The notes below the pieces were generated by a model that had not been told where the DNA came from, did no database searches, and saw only the letters and a list, made by a program, of their open reading frames with translations. Both the position numbers and the translations under genes were made by a program. From an uncultured Cardiobacterium sp. (GTDB lineage Bacteria > Pseudomonadota > Gammaproteobacteria > Cardiobacteriales > Cardiobacteriaceae), in NCBI RefSeq assembly GCF_938028825.1, contig NZ_CALIZP010000020.1, positions 1 to 9,527 of the forward strand: 9,527 bases of DNA. Direction: 5' to 3'. Below, piece after piece: positions 1-5,341 of this stretch (positions are counted from its first letter, which is position 1; each line of letters begins with the position of its first letter).

Positions 1-365
1 GGCGTTGAGCCAAACTCAATCTGCCGCCCATCGGGCATGCGCCAAATCTTCTCCGCGCCGTTGTAGCCTTCGCTGTTGCCGACAATCTCCTTGAGCCGGT
101 CGATAATGCCGGTGAGCTGTGTAGCCTCCCGGCGTAAAATCATGATGCGCTTGTGCTGCGTCAGCGCCTTGCCGCAAGCAAGGTCCGTCTTGCCTCCTCC
201 CGCTGCGCCGCCGTATCCGATGACATCGGCCTCCGAGGCGTAGGCCATCGCCTGTGGCCCCGGCAGCGGCAACCACGACGGCGCACCTCGTAGCAACATC
301 GCCAATTCGCTCCGCTCTGCTTCTGTCAAATACGGCAGTAACGCCTCAATCTCACTTGGCAGCAT
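1..365 (-). CDS. Phage terminase large subunit, N-terminal part (runs off the left edge)
   Basis: This is the ATP-driven DNA-packaging motor and headful or cohesive-end nuclease of a tailed phage; it works with the small subunit encoded just upstream. The visible 121 codons contain an N-terminal adaptor-like helix followed by a Walker A loop, GGAAGGGKT at residues 52-60, preceded by the short hydrophobic stretch DVIGYG, and then RIMILRRE, a typical strand and arginine region of terminase ATPases. Walker B and the nuclease domain lie outside the window. I chose the ATG at 365 because AGGAAGG sits directly before it; it overlaps the end of the small-subunit gene by 14 bases. The packaging strategy cannot be told from this fragment. 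Confidence 0.93.
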   Translation of the reverse strand, partial: MLPSEIEALLPYLTEAERSELAMLLRGAPSWLPLPGPQAMAYASEADVIGYGGAAGGGKTDLACGKALTQHKRIMILRREATQLTGIIDRLKEIVGNSEGYNGAEKIWRMPDGRQIEFGST

Positions 366-897
366 CCTTCCTCGCTTGCGCGACCGCCAAAATACCGGAT
401 ATCTTTTGCGACGCTGTACGCGGTTCCAATTCCACCGGCGCGTTGTTGTTGTTTACCTGCACCATCGTATCCGGTACCTTGCCCAGCCGCGCCTCGCGCT
501 GGATGCGCAAGGTTTCCATCAACAACTTGGCATCCAGCGGCTTTTCAATCAGCGGCAACAAACTCATGGCGTGTTCACGCACAGCCTCCATGTCTGCGTC
601 GTTTTGCAACCGGAAAGCCACATCATCAGCCACAACACGGTCAAAAACCGCGCGTTCTACGCTGTTGAGTTTTGCCTGTTGACTTTGTGCCTCACACTCC
701 ACCAACTCAATGATTGCGCTGGCTTTTCTTGTTGACAACGGTTGACTTTTGCCTGCCTGCCACTCTTCCTTCTTGGCACGGCGCGACACTGCAGCTTTGT
801 CCAGCCGATATTTGCCGGCAATCTCCGACACCGACAAACCCGCAATCTCAAAATCAGCGCGGGCGGCCATCCATTGCTCCACCGTGAGGCGTGCCAT
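352..897 (-). CDS. Phage terminase small subunit
   Basis: Predicted DNA-recognition subunit of the packaging terminase, which selects phage DNA and hands it to the large subunit. The 181-residue product begins with a helix-turn-helix region at about residues 4-42 (a GLSVSEIAGKYRLDKAAVSRR-like pattern with the recognition helix around residues 32-41), followed by a long helical oligomerisation region and a polar, lysine-rich C-terminus. Identity is supported mainly by the N-terminal HTH, the size and the position immediately before the Walker A-containing large subunit. The ATG at 897 overlaps the TAA of the upstream gene as TAATG, with GGGGAGAG as ribosome binding site. The exact small-terminase family is not recognised. 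Confidence 0.82.
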   Translation of the reverse strand: MARLTVEQWMAARADFEIAGLSVSEIAGKYRLDKAAVSRRAKKEEWQAGKSQPLSTRKASAIIELVECEAQSQQAKLNSVERAVFDRVVADDVAFRLQNDADMEAVREHAMSLLPLIEKPLDAKLLMETLRIQREARLGKVPDTMVQVNNNNAPVELEPRTASQKISGILAVAQARKDAAK

Positions 898-1232
898 TAC
901 CGCTCTCCCCGCTGCTTCAGTAACTCGTCCACCTTGGCATTCAGCTTGTCAAACTGCTGCCGCATCTCCGCGCGGTCAGCATCCACCCTGATACGCAACT
1001 CCTGCACCGCTTCCTTGCGCGCCTGTTGTTCGGCAGCAAAACCTTCTTTCCGCGCTTGCTGTTCGGCGGCAATTAACTCCTTCGTCGCGGTTTTATTTGC
1101 CTCGATCTGCGCATCCTGTAGCGCATCCTTTTTATCTGCAGATGCCAGCCACCAAAAACCGGCAATCAACATGCCGATGATGGTGATAATGTTGCCTAGG
1201 CTTATGCGCCCGTCGTAGATTGGCCTTGTCAT
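897..1232 (-). CDS. Small phage membrane protein with one N-terminal span and coiled coil, possible holin-like role
   Basis: The 111-residue product has a short N-terminus (MTRPIYDGRISLGN), one membrane segment at about residues 15-34 (IITIIGMLIAGFWWL), then a long charged, alanine- and glutamine-rich helix to the C-terminus with a coiled-coil character. Residues about 57-74 hold two consecutive near-copies of AAEQQARKE. The ATG at 1232 has AGGAGG upstream and overlaps the stop of the lipoprotein spanin gene as ATGA, so it belongs to the lysis operon. Single-span phage proteins of this shape are common beside lysis genes; a holin or lysis-accessory role is inferred from position only. It could also be a structural or superinfection-exclusion protein. 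Confidence 0.7.
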   Translation of the reverse strand: MTRPIYDGRISLGNIITIIGMLIAGFWWLASADKKDALQDAQIEANKTATKELIAAEQQARKEGFAAEQQARKEAVQELRIRVDADRAEMRQQFDKLNAKVDELLKQRGER

Positions 1233-1462
1233 TTGGCCTCCTCGCATAGCGCCCTCAACTGTCCAATGTACTCTTTGAGCCTAAGCTCGCGCTCTACCAA
1301 CCTGCGGTAGGCATCGTCCGAGAGCGGCTGCAACTCTTGCGCTGATACGCGCGGCAGGGGTGGCATTACCGGACACGGTGCCGGCAATGGCACATAATCG
1401 ATACGCGCCACGCAACCGGACAACAAAAAAGCGGCCAGTGCCGCCTTACTTATCTCTATCAA
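1229..1462 (-). CDS. Rz1-like outer-membrane lipoprotein spanin (o-spanin)
   Basis: Predicted outer-membrane subunit of the spanin complex that disrupts or fuses the outer membrane in the last step of lysis. The 77-residue product has a short signal peptide with a lipobox (LLSGC, lipidated Cys near residue 17), then a proline-rich stretch (VPLPAPCPVMPPLP), both hallmarks of Rz1 proteins, and a helical C-terminus. The start is a TTG at 1462, chosen because GGAGGG lies six bases upstream and no ATG or GTG fits the signal peptide. It overlaps the end of the inner-membrane spanin gene by 17 bases in another frame, an overlapping rather than fully nested Rz/Rz1 layout. Confidence 0.85.
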   Translation of the reverse strand: MIEISKAALAAFLLSGCVARIDYVPLPAPCPVMPPLPRVSAQELQPLSDDAYRRLVERELRLKEYIGQLRALCEEAK

Positions 1463-1721
1463 AATAGTCCCTCCGCCCCTCGCGTATCTTCCGCTCTACA
1501 TCCAATCGCGCCTTGGCAGCCTCTGCCGAGGCTTGCCGCGAGCGCTCTGCCTGCTGTTGCAGACGGTCAGCAATCCCTTTCAGGCGTGCCGCCTCACGCT
1601 TGGCAATCTCCTCGCGCAAGGACGCATTGCGCCTGCCAGCGAGCGCCAGCAACACCACCAGCACGGCGACCACATACAGCCATGCCGTGCCGATGATGGC
1701 TTTAATCCTTGATAGCCACAC
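1446..1721 (-). CDS. Rz-like inner-membrane spanin (i-spanin)
   Basis: Predicted type II inner-membrane spanin subunit. The 91-residue product has one N-terminal transmembrane segment at about residues 9-28 (IGTAWLYVVAVLVVLLALAG) followed by a highly charged coiled coil to the C-terminus that would span the periplasm and bind the lipoprotein partner. I prefer a GTG start at 1721, because TTGGAG lies eight bases upstream and no ATG lies between it and the membrane segment; the open frame continues to an ATG at 1823 but that would place a long unrelated leader over the endolysin gene. The gene overlaps the endolysin end by 20 bases and the o-spanin by 17. Confidence 0.82.
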   Translation of the reverse strand: MWLSRIKAIIGTAWLYVVAVLVVLLALAGRRNASLREEIAKREAARLKGIADRLQQQAERSRQASAEAAKARLDVERKIREGRRDYFDRDK

Positions 1722-2484
1722 GGTGCTTGCTCCAAATAATGTAGGCAAAGAGACCGGCGACCAGTGCCAGCCATACCCACGACGGGATACTGTCGAAAAC
1801 GGAAAGCAGACTGAATTTGACATCTGCCGCCTGCTCTAGCGCGGTGCCTGCCGCGCCCATAAGACCTACTGCTGCTGCCTTGTTGTCGGCTACTGTTGCC
1901 GACAGCTTCTGCTGGCCGAGGCCAAGCGCCGCGCCGTCCGGTTCGGTGGCGGCCACCGTCTCCCTGCCCGCAATCATGGCAAGGGCGTTCTTCTCTACGC
2001 GGTCGACACGCTTCTTCCATCCTTTGCCGAAACTCTTCCACGCTTTCAGCCGCTTCAAAAAGCGCAGCCGGTCTTTGCACAGGTCTTTGATGACCTGCTC
2101 AATATCAGCCTCTGTCAATGTCACCAACGTGCGCGCAGCAAGCGAGCCATCCGCGCGCACCTTGAGAATGCGCTGCAGGAACCGCACCGCGCGCGATGCC
2201 CCGGAATTGACAGCAAAATCGAACAGGGCGTAATCCAGTCCCAGCGGTAGCTTGTCGAACAAAATCTTGTTGGCGAACTGCTCACGGTAGATGGCGTCCA
2301 CCTCAGCGTGCTCAATAGCGCGCACCGAACGTGTCGGCCTGCCGTGCAGCTCGCGCCAGGCGTCATAGGTGGCCTGTGTGATGCCCTTGTTGGTGAGGCC
2401 GCCACGATCCGCCGGATGATTGGAGACACCGCCCTCGTCCGCGAGGACAAGGCGCAGCGCCTGTGGAAAATTGTCTTTGGCCAT
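1702..2484 (-). CDS. GH108-family endolysin (muramidase) with C-terminal membrane segment
   Basis: Cell-wall hydrolase that cleaves the glycan strand of peptidoglycan at lysis. The 260-residue product starts with the GH108 signature, DEGGVSNHPADRGGLTNKGI, where Glu17 is the expected catalytic residue, and continues with a helical region like the peptidoglycan-binding domain usual in this family, to about residue 170. A linker rich in alanine then leads to a hydrophobic span at about residues 236-251 (WVWLALVAGLFAYIIW) and a short basic tail. No N-terminal signal or SAR domain is seen, so export would need a holin, or the tail segment might anchor or deliver the enzyme. The ATG at 2484 has a strong AAGGAGG. 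First gene of the late operon, directly after two terminators. Confidence 0.92.
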   Translation of the reverse strand: MAKDNFPQALRLVLADEGGVSNHPADRGGLTNKGITQATYDAWRELHGRPTRSVRAIEHAEVDAIYREQFANKILFDKLPLGLDYALFDFAVNSGASRAVRFLQRILKVRADGSLAARTLVTLTEADIEQVIKDLCKDRLRFLKRLKAWKSFGKGWKKRVDRVEKNALAMIAGRETVAATEPDGAALGLGQQKLSATVADNKAAAVGLMGAAGTALEQAADVKFSLLSVFDSIPSWVWLALVAGLFAYIIWSKHRVAIKD

Positions 2485-2500
2485 ACAGCCTCCTTGTGCA

Positions 2501-2523
2501 ATAAAAAGCCGCCCGAAGGCGGC
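2501..2523 (-). terminator. Intrinsic terminator, second of two in the late leader
   Basis: On the minus strand GCCGCC-TTCG-GGCGGC forms a six-pair G+C stem with a stable tetraloop, followed by TTTTTAT. It lies only 17 bases before the endolysin start, so the lysis and packaging genes would be silent unless RNA polymerase reads through it. The position, after the likely late promoter, fits a tR'-type terminator overcome by Q. Confidence 0.88.
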
Positions 2524-2553
2524 AACTCTCTCGTCGTCAGAGGTGATTCAGAT

Positions 2554-2581
2554 AACAAAAAACCCCGCACTTGGCGGGGTT
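2554..2581 (-). terminator. Intrinsic terminator, first of two in the late leader
   Basis: On the minus strand the stem AACCCCGC / GCGGGGTT closes a five-base loop and is followed by TTTTTTGTT. It would stop transcripts starting at the promoter just upstream after about 60 bases and would also end transcription coming from the recombinase gene. On the plus strand the stem is followed by only a broken T tract, so activity there should be weaker. Confidence 0.88.
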
Positions 2582-2619
2582 CATTTTCTTTGGATGCAAT
2601 GGTGCATACTGATATATTT

Positions 2620-2647
2620 AGTATAGTTTCTGTCTAGACAAATGCAA
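2620..2647 (-). promoter_or_regulatory. Probable late promoter (pR'-like) with palindromic operator
   Basis: Minus-strand -35 TTGCAT (2647-2642), 16-base spacer, -10 TATACT (2625-2620); predicted start near 2613. The spacer contains a perfect 10-bp palindrome, TGTCTAGACA (2640-2631). In lambda, Q binds DNA between the -35 and -10 elements of the late promoter, so this palindrome is a candidate Q-binding or repressor site. Downstream lie two tandem terminators and then the endolysin, the arrangement expected of a Q-controlled leader. Hexamers, spacing and palindrome are seen; the Q control is inferred. Confidence 0.7.
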
Positions 2648-2652
2648 CTGTT

Positions 2653-3540
2653 TTAGATGAGCCCGCGCCACTGCATGACCTGGTCGCACCACCATTCCAT
2701 CATCCGCCTCCTAGACTCAATCATGGAGGAATGGTCGTAGACCGCCTCAACCTCGCGCGGCGCGTGAGAAAGCTGCTTTTCTATCAGCTTGTTTTCCCAC
2801 AGGCCTGACTCGTTAGCGCGGGTGCTGAACACTTTGCGGAATCCATGCACGGTCTGTCTCCCCTGATATTTCAGCGCGCGCAGCATGAAATACACCGCGT
2901 GTTGATTTATTGGGAGCGTATTATTTCGCGGCGAAGGGAACACCCACGCCGAACCAAGTCGGCGCTGTTCCTCCAGTAGTGCTATCAGCGGCGCAGAAAT
3001 CGGGATAGTATGCGGGCGGCCCGTTTTCATTCTCTCAGCCGGAATTCTCCAAATGCGGTTGACCGCATCAATTTCCGGCCACTGCGCAAGCATGATCTCG
3101 CACCGGCGCTGCGCTGTGTACACCAGCGCGTACAGCGCATTGCGCACCGTCCGGCAGCCGTACTTGTGCGCGTCCACCTCGCGCAAGAAACGGGCAAACT
3201 CGCGCGGCGGCAGGAATGCGCGACCCTTGGTCTCTGCGCGCGGCAGAAACTTGTGCAGGCGCGCAAAGGGGTTGTGTTCGACCTGCCCCAATACCGCCGC
3301 ATAATCGTAGGCGGCGATAAGATTACTGAGAATACCTTTACCGATGTGGACTGAGCCGTCCTTGATAATATTCTCAATAAGCCCCAAAGCATCCTTTGGC
3401 GTGATGTCGGAGGCATTCAGTCCCTCTATCTTGGGATAGAGGTAACGGGCAAACACCTGTCTCCGATTTCTGTCGGTGACAGGTTTTGTTTGGGTGGCGC
3501 GCATGACACGCCATTGCTCAACCAGAGCGTTCATTTCCAT
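2653..3540 (-). CDS. Tyrosine recombinase, P4-integrase-like, lacking the N-terminal arm-binding domain
   Basis: Site-specific DNA recombinase. In the 295-residue product all catalytic residues of the family are visible: Arg145 (in TAQRRCEI), Lys172 (RMKTGRPH), His232-x-x-Arg235 (HGFRK), His259 (LSHAP) and the nucleophile Tyr268 (AVYDHSS), and the ending ESRRRMMEWW is typical of P4-type integrases. Residues about 15-95 resemble a core-binding domain. P4-type integrases are usually about 400 residues with an N-terminal DUF4102 arm-binding domain, which is missing here; the frame upstream only encodes the 38-bp repeat. The ATG at 3540 is chosen over the adjacent ATG at 3543 because GAGG then lies six bases upstream. 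It is unusual to find it between Q and the lysis genes; it may be the phage integrase, or serve a local cassette. Confidence 0.9.
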   Translation of the reverse strand: MEMNALVEQWRVMRATQTKPVTDRNRRQVFARYLYPKIEGLNASDITPKDALGLIENIIKDGSVHIGKGILSNLIAAYDYAAVLGQVEHNPFARLHKFLPRAETKGRAFLPPREFARFLREVDAHKYGCRTVRNALYALVYTAQRRCEIMLAQWPEIDAVNRIWRIPAERMKTGRPHTIPISAPLIALLEEQRRLGSAWVFPSPRNNTLPINQHAVYFMLRALKYQGRQTVHGFRKVFSTRANESGLWENKLIEKQLSHAPREVEAVYDHSSMIESRRRMMEWWCDQVMQWRGLI

Positions 3541-3544
3541 CATG

Positions 3545-3582
3545 CACCTCGTGCAGTTGCGGGGCGGCACGATTGCCTTCCC
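3545..3582 (-). repeat. 38-bp direct repeat, copy 1, before the recombinase gene
   Basis: Perfectly identical to 4542-4579. Read on the minus strand it ends in GAGGTG, which is the ribosome binding site of the recombinase. It contains the inverted repeat TCGTGC / GCACGA separated by 12 bases. It fills most of the gap between the helix-turn-helix gene stop (3591) and the recombinase start. The identity breaks on both sides, so this is a discrete element and not part of a longer duplication. Confidence 0.95.
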
Positions 3583-3590
3583 CTTAAAAG

Positions 3591-3851
3591 TCATTCCTCC
3601 GGCTTGTACTTTCGCTTCAGCAGCCGGATAGCGGCGCTGACTTCCGCTTTGTTTTCTTCGAGCAGAGCAATGATGTCCTGCATCACGCCCGGCTGCGGAC
3701 GCCGCTCACCGGCCATCCACTGCCGGACGCGGCGCGGGTCAACATGCAGGGCATGGGCGAGCTTGCTTTGCCATTCATACCCAAACAGCGCCTTGCCGGC
3801 GGCCTCCATGTCCGCCGGGTCAAAGATAAATTGTGTTTGCTTTTGCGTCAT
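3591..3851 (-). CDS. Small helix-turn-helix DNA-binding protein (Cro/XRE-like)
   Basis: The 86-residue product contains a helix-turn-helix at about residues 27-48 (WQSKLAHALHVDPRRVRQW followed by MAGERRP), the common pattern of small phage and plasmid regulators in which a tryptophan and a basic patch end the recognition helix, then a helical C-terminus. Probably a transcription regulator of the cassette; candidate operators are the palindromes near 4596-4607 and 4633-4656 or the repeats at 3545 and 4542. The start is uncertain: I use the ATG at 3851, which follows the upstream stop by two bases; an in-frame TTG at 3857 is the alternative. It lies between the 227-residue gene and the recombinase, all in one direction. 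Confidence 0.8.
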   Translation of the reverse strand: MTQKQTQFIFDPADMEAAGKALFGYEWQSKLAHALHVDPRRVRQWMAGERRPQPGVMQDIIALLEENKAEVSAAIRLLKRKYKPEE

Positions 3852-3853
3852 CC

Positions 3854-4537
3854 TCAATCCACATAAACATCATTTAACCAGCTATCAAGGATAGCAGCAG
3901 CCTCCTCAATTGTGCCACCCTCACGCAAGAGTGTCATGGCCTTTCGGCCTGCGCTAGCCTTGGCGTAATGGGATGCGTCGGCGTACCCTTCGGCCTTAAG
4001 ATAGAGGTTGGCACGTGGGTATTGCGCCGCCAAGGCATCAATATCCGCCCGTGGCGCTACGGGCATATTCACGCCATCGCGCATCTCATCCTCCATGGCG
4101 GCGGCGAAGTCCTCTTGGTAGGAGTGCATCGCATGTATCGCCGCGCGGAGCTCTGTAACCCCGGGCACAGCAGCTTCCAGCGCCGCTTCTTCCGCCTCCC
4201 AGCGAAGGCGGACTTCAGCCAGTCGCGCTTCCCACTTTGCTTGGCAATAATCCTTGATCGCCTGCGAACTGGCTTTATCCAGGACCACGGTCCCTTTTAC
4301 GGGACGAGATATGTGGAAATACTTGTAAAAATAATCAGGATCTATCTCAATCCCGTCAAAACGGCCGGATTTGATTAGATCTGACCCCTTCCCAGCGCCA
4401 ATACTAAAGCTACCGGCATCTGTCTCTCCGACACCCTCGACCCAAGCACCGCCTATGCCGGTATTCCCTTCTTCCGGTGAGCGGATAATGACCTTACGAC
4501 CTTTCAAGGACCGTAATTCTAGATCTTCATATTTCAT
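3854..4537 (-). CDS. Unrecognised 227-residue phage protein
   Basis: I do not recognise a function. The N-terminal third (to about residue 90) looks beta-rich and could be a small domain (LKGRKVIIRS, GAWVEGVG, RPVKGTVVLDK). Residues about 90-170 are strongly helical and acidic (WEARLAEVRLRWEAEEAALE), with coiled-coil character, and the C-terminus (YPRANLYLKAEGYADASHYAKASAGRK split over about 190-217) is a basic, tyrosine-rich helical module. No membrane segment or signal peptide. The ATG at 4537 has GAGGTG four bases upstream, supplied by the 38-bp repeat; longer in-frame extension into the repeat is not needed. First gene of the cassette, with its own probable promoter at 4590-4620. Confidence 0.75.
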   Translation of the reverse strand: MKYEDLELRSLKGRKVIIRSPEEGNTGIGGAWVEGVGETDAGSFSIGAGKGSDLIKSGRFDGIEIDPDYFYKYFHISRPVKGTVVLDKASSQAIKDYCQAKWEARLAEVRLRWEAEEAALEAAVPGVTELRAAIHAMHSYQEDFAAAMEDEMRDGVNMPVAPRADIDALAAQYPRANLYLKAEGYADASHYAKASAGRKAMTLLREGGTIEEAAAILDSWLNDVYVD

Positions 4538-4541
4538 AGTA

Positions 4542-4579
4542 CACCTCGTGCAGTTGCGGGGCGGCACGATTGCCTTCCC
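4542..4579 (-). repeat. 38-bp direct repeat, copy 2, before the 227-residue gene
   Basis: Identical to 3545-3582, at a distance of 997 bp. It starts a few bases after the predicted transcription start (about 4583), so it forms almost the whole 5' leader of the cassette mRNA, and its GAGGTG end is the ribosome binding site of the gene at 4537. The internal inverted repeat TCGTGC / GCACGA touches the binding site. Confidence 0.95.
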
Positions 4580-4589
4580 TTGAGTGCGC

Positions 4590-4620
4590 ATTGTACCTTA
4601 ATTGAGGAACGACGTAACAA
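4590..4620 (-). promoter_or_regulatory. Possible promoter of the three-gene cassette
   Basis: Minus-strand -10 TACAAT (4595-4590) with TTGTTA (4620-4615) as the best -35, spacer 19 bases, longer than ideal. The surrounding 70 bases are clearly richer in A+T than the flanking genes. The spacer holds an imperfect 12-bp palindrome, CCTCAATTAAGG, which could be an operator. A start near 4583 would leave a leader made of the 38-bp repeat. Confidence 0.45.
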
Positions 4621-4632
4621 ATTAAACTCTTT

Positions 4633-4656
4633 TTATTTCATGCTATTATGAAATAA
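4633..4656. repeat. A+T-rich inverted repeat at the end of the antiterminator gene
   Basis: TTATTTCAT and ATGAAATAA are perfect 9-base arms around a six-base centre. The structure overlaps the last codons and TGA of the Q-like gene. On the minus strand it is followed by AAAAG and not by a T run, so it is a poor terminator; an operator or an mRNA 3'-end structure is more likely. Confidence 0.7.
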
Positions 4657-4997
4657 CCTTGCAAGAAAGAATAACCGCGCAACCGCAGCTGATGCACCCG
4701 CGCTCTACTCCCCAACCCAAACCGCTTGCCTACCGTGGTGTCGTCTGTTACCCCGTACACAAAGCGCACTACTAACGCATCGTGTGCCTCACCATTGACG
4801 CTCTTGAGCGCCTGCATCGCTCGCCCGACACGCTCGCCCTCGCTGTCGGGCATGTCGGCCACAGCATCGTCCGGGATGACGGCAGGGATGGCAGCGGCAA
4901 ATGCAGCGCAGCGCGGGTACCCCACACGCCCATCGCCTGAGCGCACCCAGCGGCCATAGCGCAGCAGCAGGTTCTCGATATCCAAGTAATCACTCAT
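4638..4997 (-). CDS. Phage antitermination protein, Q family
   Basis: Predicted late-gene activator that modifies RNA polymerase at the late promoter so that it reads through the leader terminators. The 119-residue product matches the Q pattern known from lambdoid phages such as 82: an N-terminal LLLRYGRWVRSG motif (residues about 10-21), a middle region including ALVVRFVYGV (residues 76-85), and a C-terminal basic helix-turn-helix-like region (VGKRFGLGSRARVHQLRLRG). The ATG at 4997 overlaps the RusA stop as ATGA and has GGAGGTGG upstream. RusA followed by Q is the usual lambdoid order, which supports the call. The likely target is the promoter at 2620-2647, about 2 kb away past the recombinase cassette. 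Confidence 0.8.
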   Translation of the reverse strand: MSDYLDIENLLLRYGRWVRSGDGRVGYPRCAAFAAAIPAVIPDDAVADMPDSEGERVGRAMQALKSVNGEAHDALVVRFVYGVTDDTTVGKRFGLGSRARVHQLRLRGYSFLQGYFIIA

Positions 4998-5341
4998 AAC
5001 CGCGCCACCTCCACCACGCAATGCGCCTCGGCGGCTATCTCGCCGCGCACGACCTCCAGCCGGTCGATTTGGCTGTCATCGGCAAACACACCCGCCTTGG
5101 CGAGTGCGTCCAGTAATCCCTTCGGGCGGTTATCGAGGTCAAAGCGCGCCCTTGTTTTGGGATACAGCGTGATGCGCACAAACAGACGCTCACGAGGGAA
5201 TAGCACCACCGGCGAGCGCAAGATACGCAGCACGGCGGCGCGGTAGGCTTTGCCCTCGGCGCTGATATACGTCCCCTTGCTGCCGTGCCGCCAATAGTGG
5301 TTGAGTGACGGGGGAAAAGGCAGGCGGGCGGTGAAGTCCAT
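4994..5341 (-). CDS. rusA: RusA-family Holliday junction resolvase
   Basis: Crossover-junction endonuclease that cuts four-way DNA junctions during phage recombination and replication. The 115-residue product has the family layout: FPPSLNHYWRH (residues 9-19), YISAEGKAYR (25-34), and the catalytic core RFDLDNRPKGLLDAL (66-80) with Asp68, Asp70 and Lys74, then AGVFADDSQID (83-93) with Asp88/Asp89; these correspond to the essential acidic residues and lysine of E. coli RusA. Length is normal. The ATG at 5341 shares a base with the upstream stop (TGATG) and has GAGGGGG five bases upstream; a GTG one codon earlier is less well placed. Confidence 0.95.
   Translation of the reverse strand: MDFTARLPFPPSLNHYWRHGSKGTYISAEGKAYRAAVLRILRSPVVLFPRERLFVRITLYPKTRARFDLDNRPKGLLDALAKAGVFADDSQIDRLEVVRGEIAAEAHCVVEVARL

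Noticed and set aside
1702..1823. ATG at 1823 as start of the i-spanin.
   Set aside because: It would add 34 residues of unrelated sequence and a 122-base overlap with the endolysin; the GTG at 1721 has a well-placed ribosome binding site.
3545..4579. The direct repeats considered as attL/attR of an integrated element.
   Set aside because: Both copies are leaders joined to the start of phage-like genes, and the recombinase lies outside the interval, so a simple integrated element flanked by att sites is not shown. A recombination role is kept only as a hypothesis.
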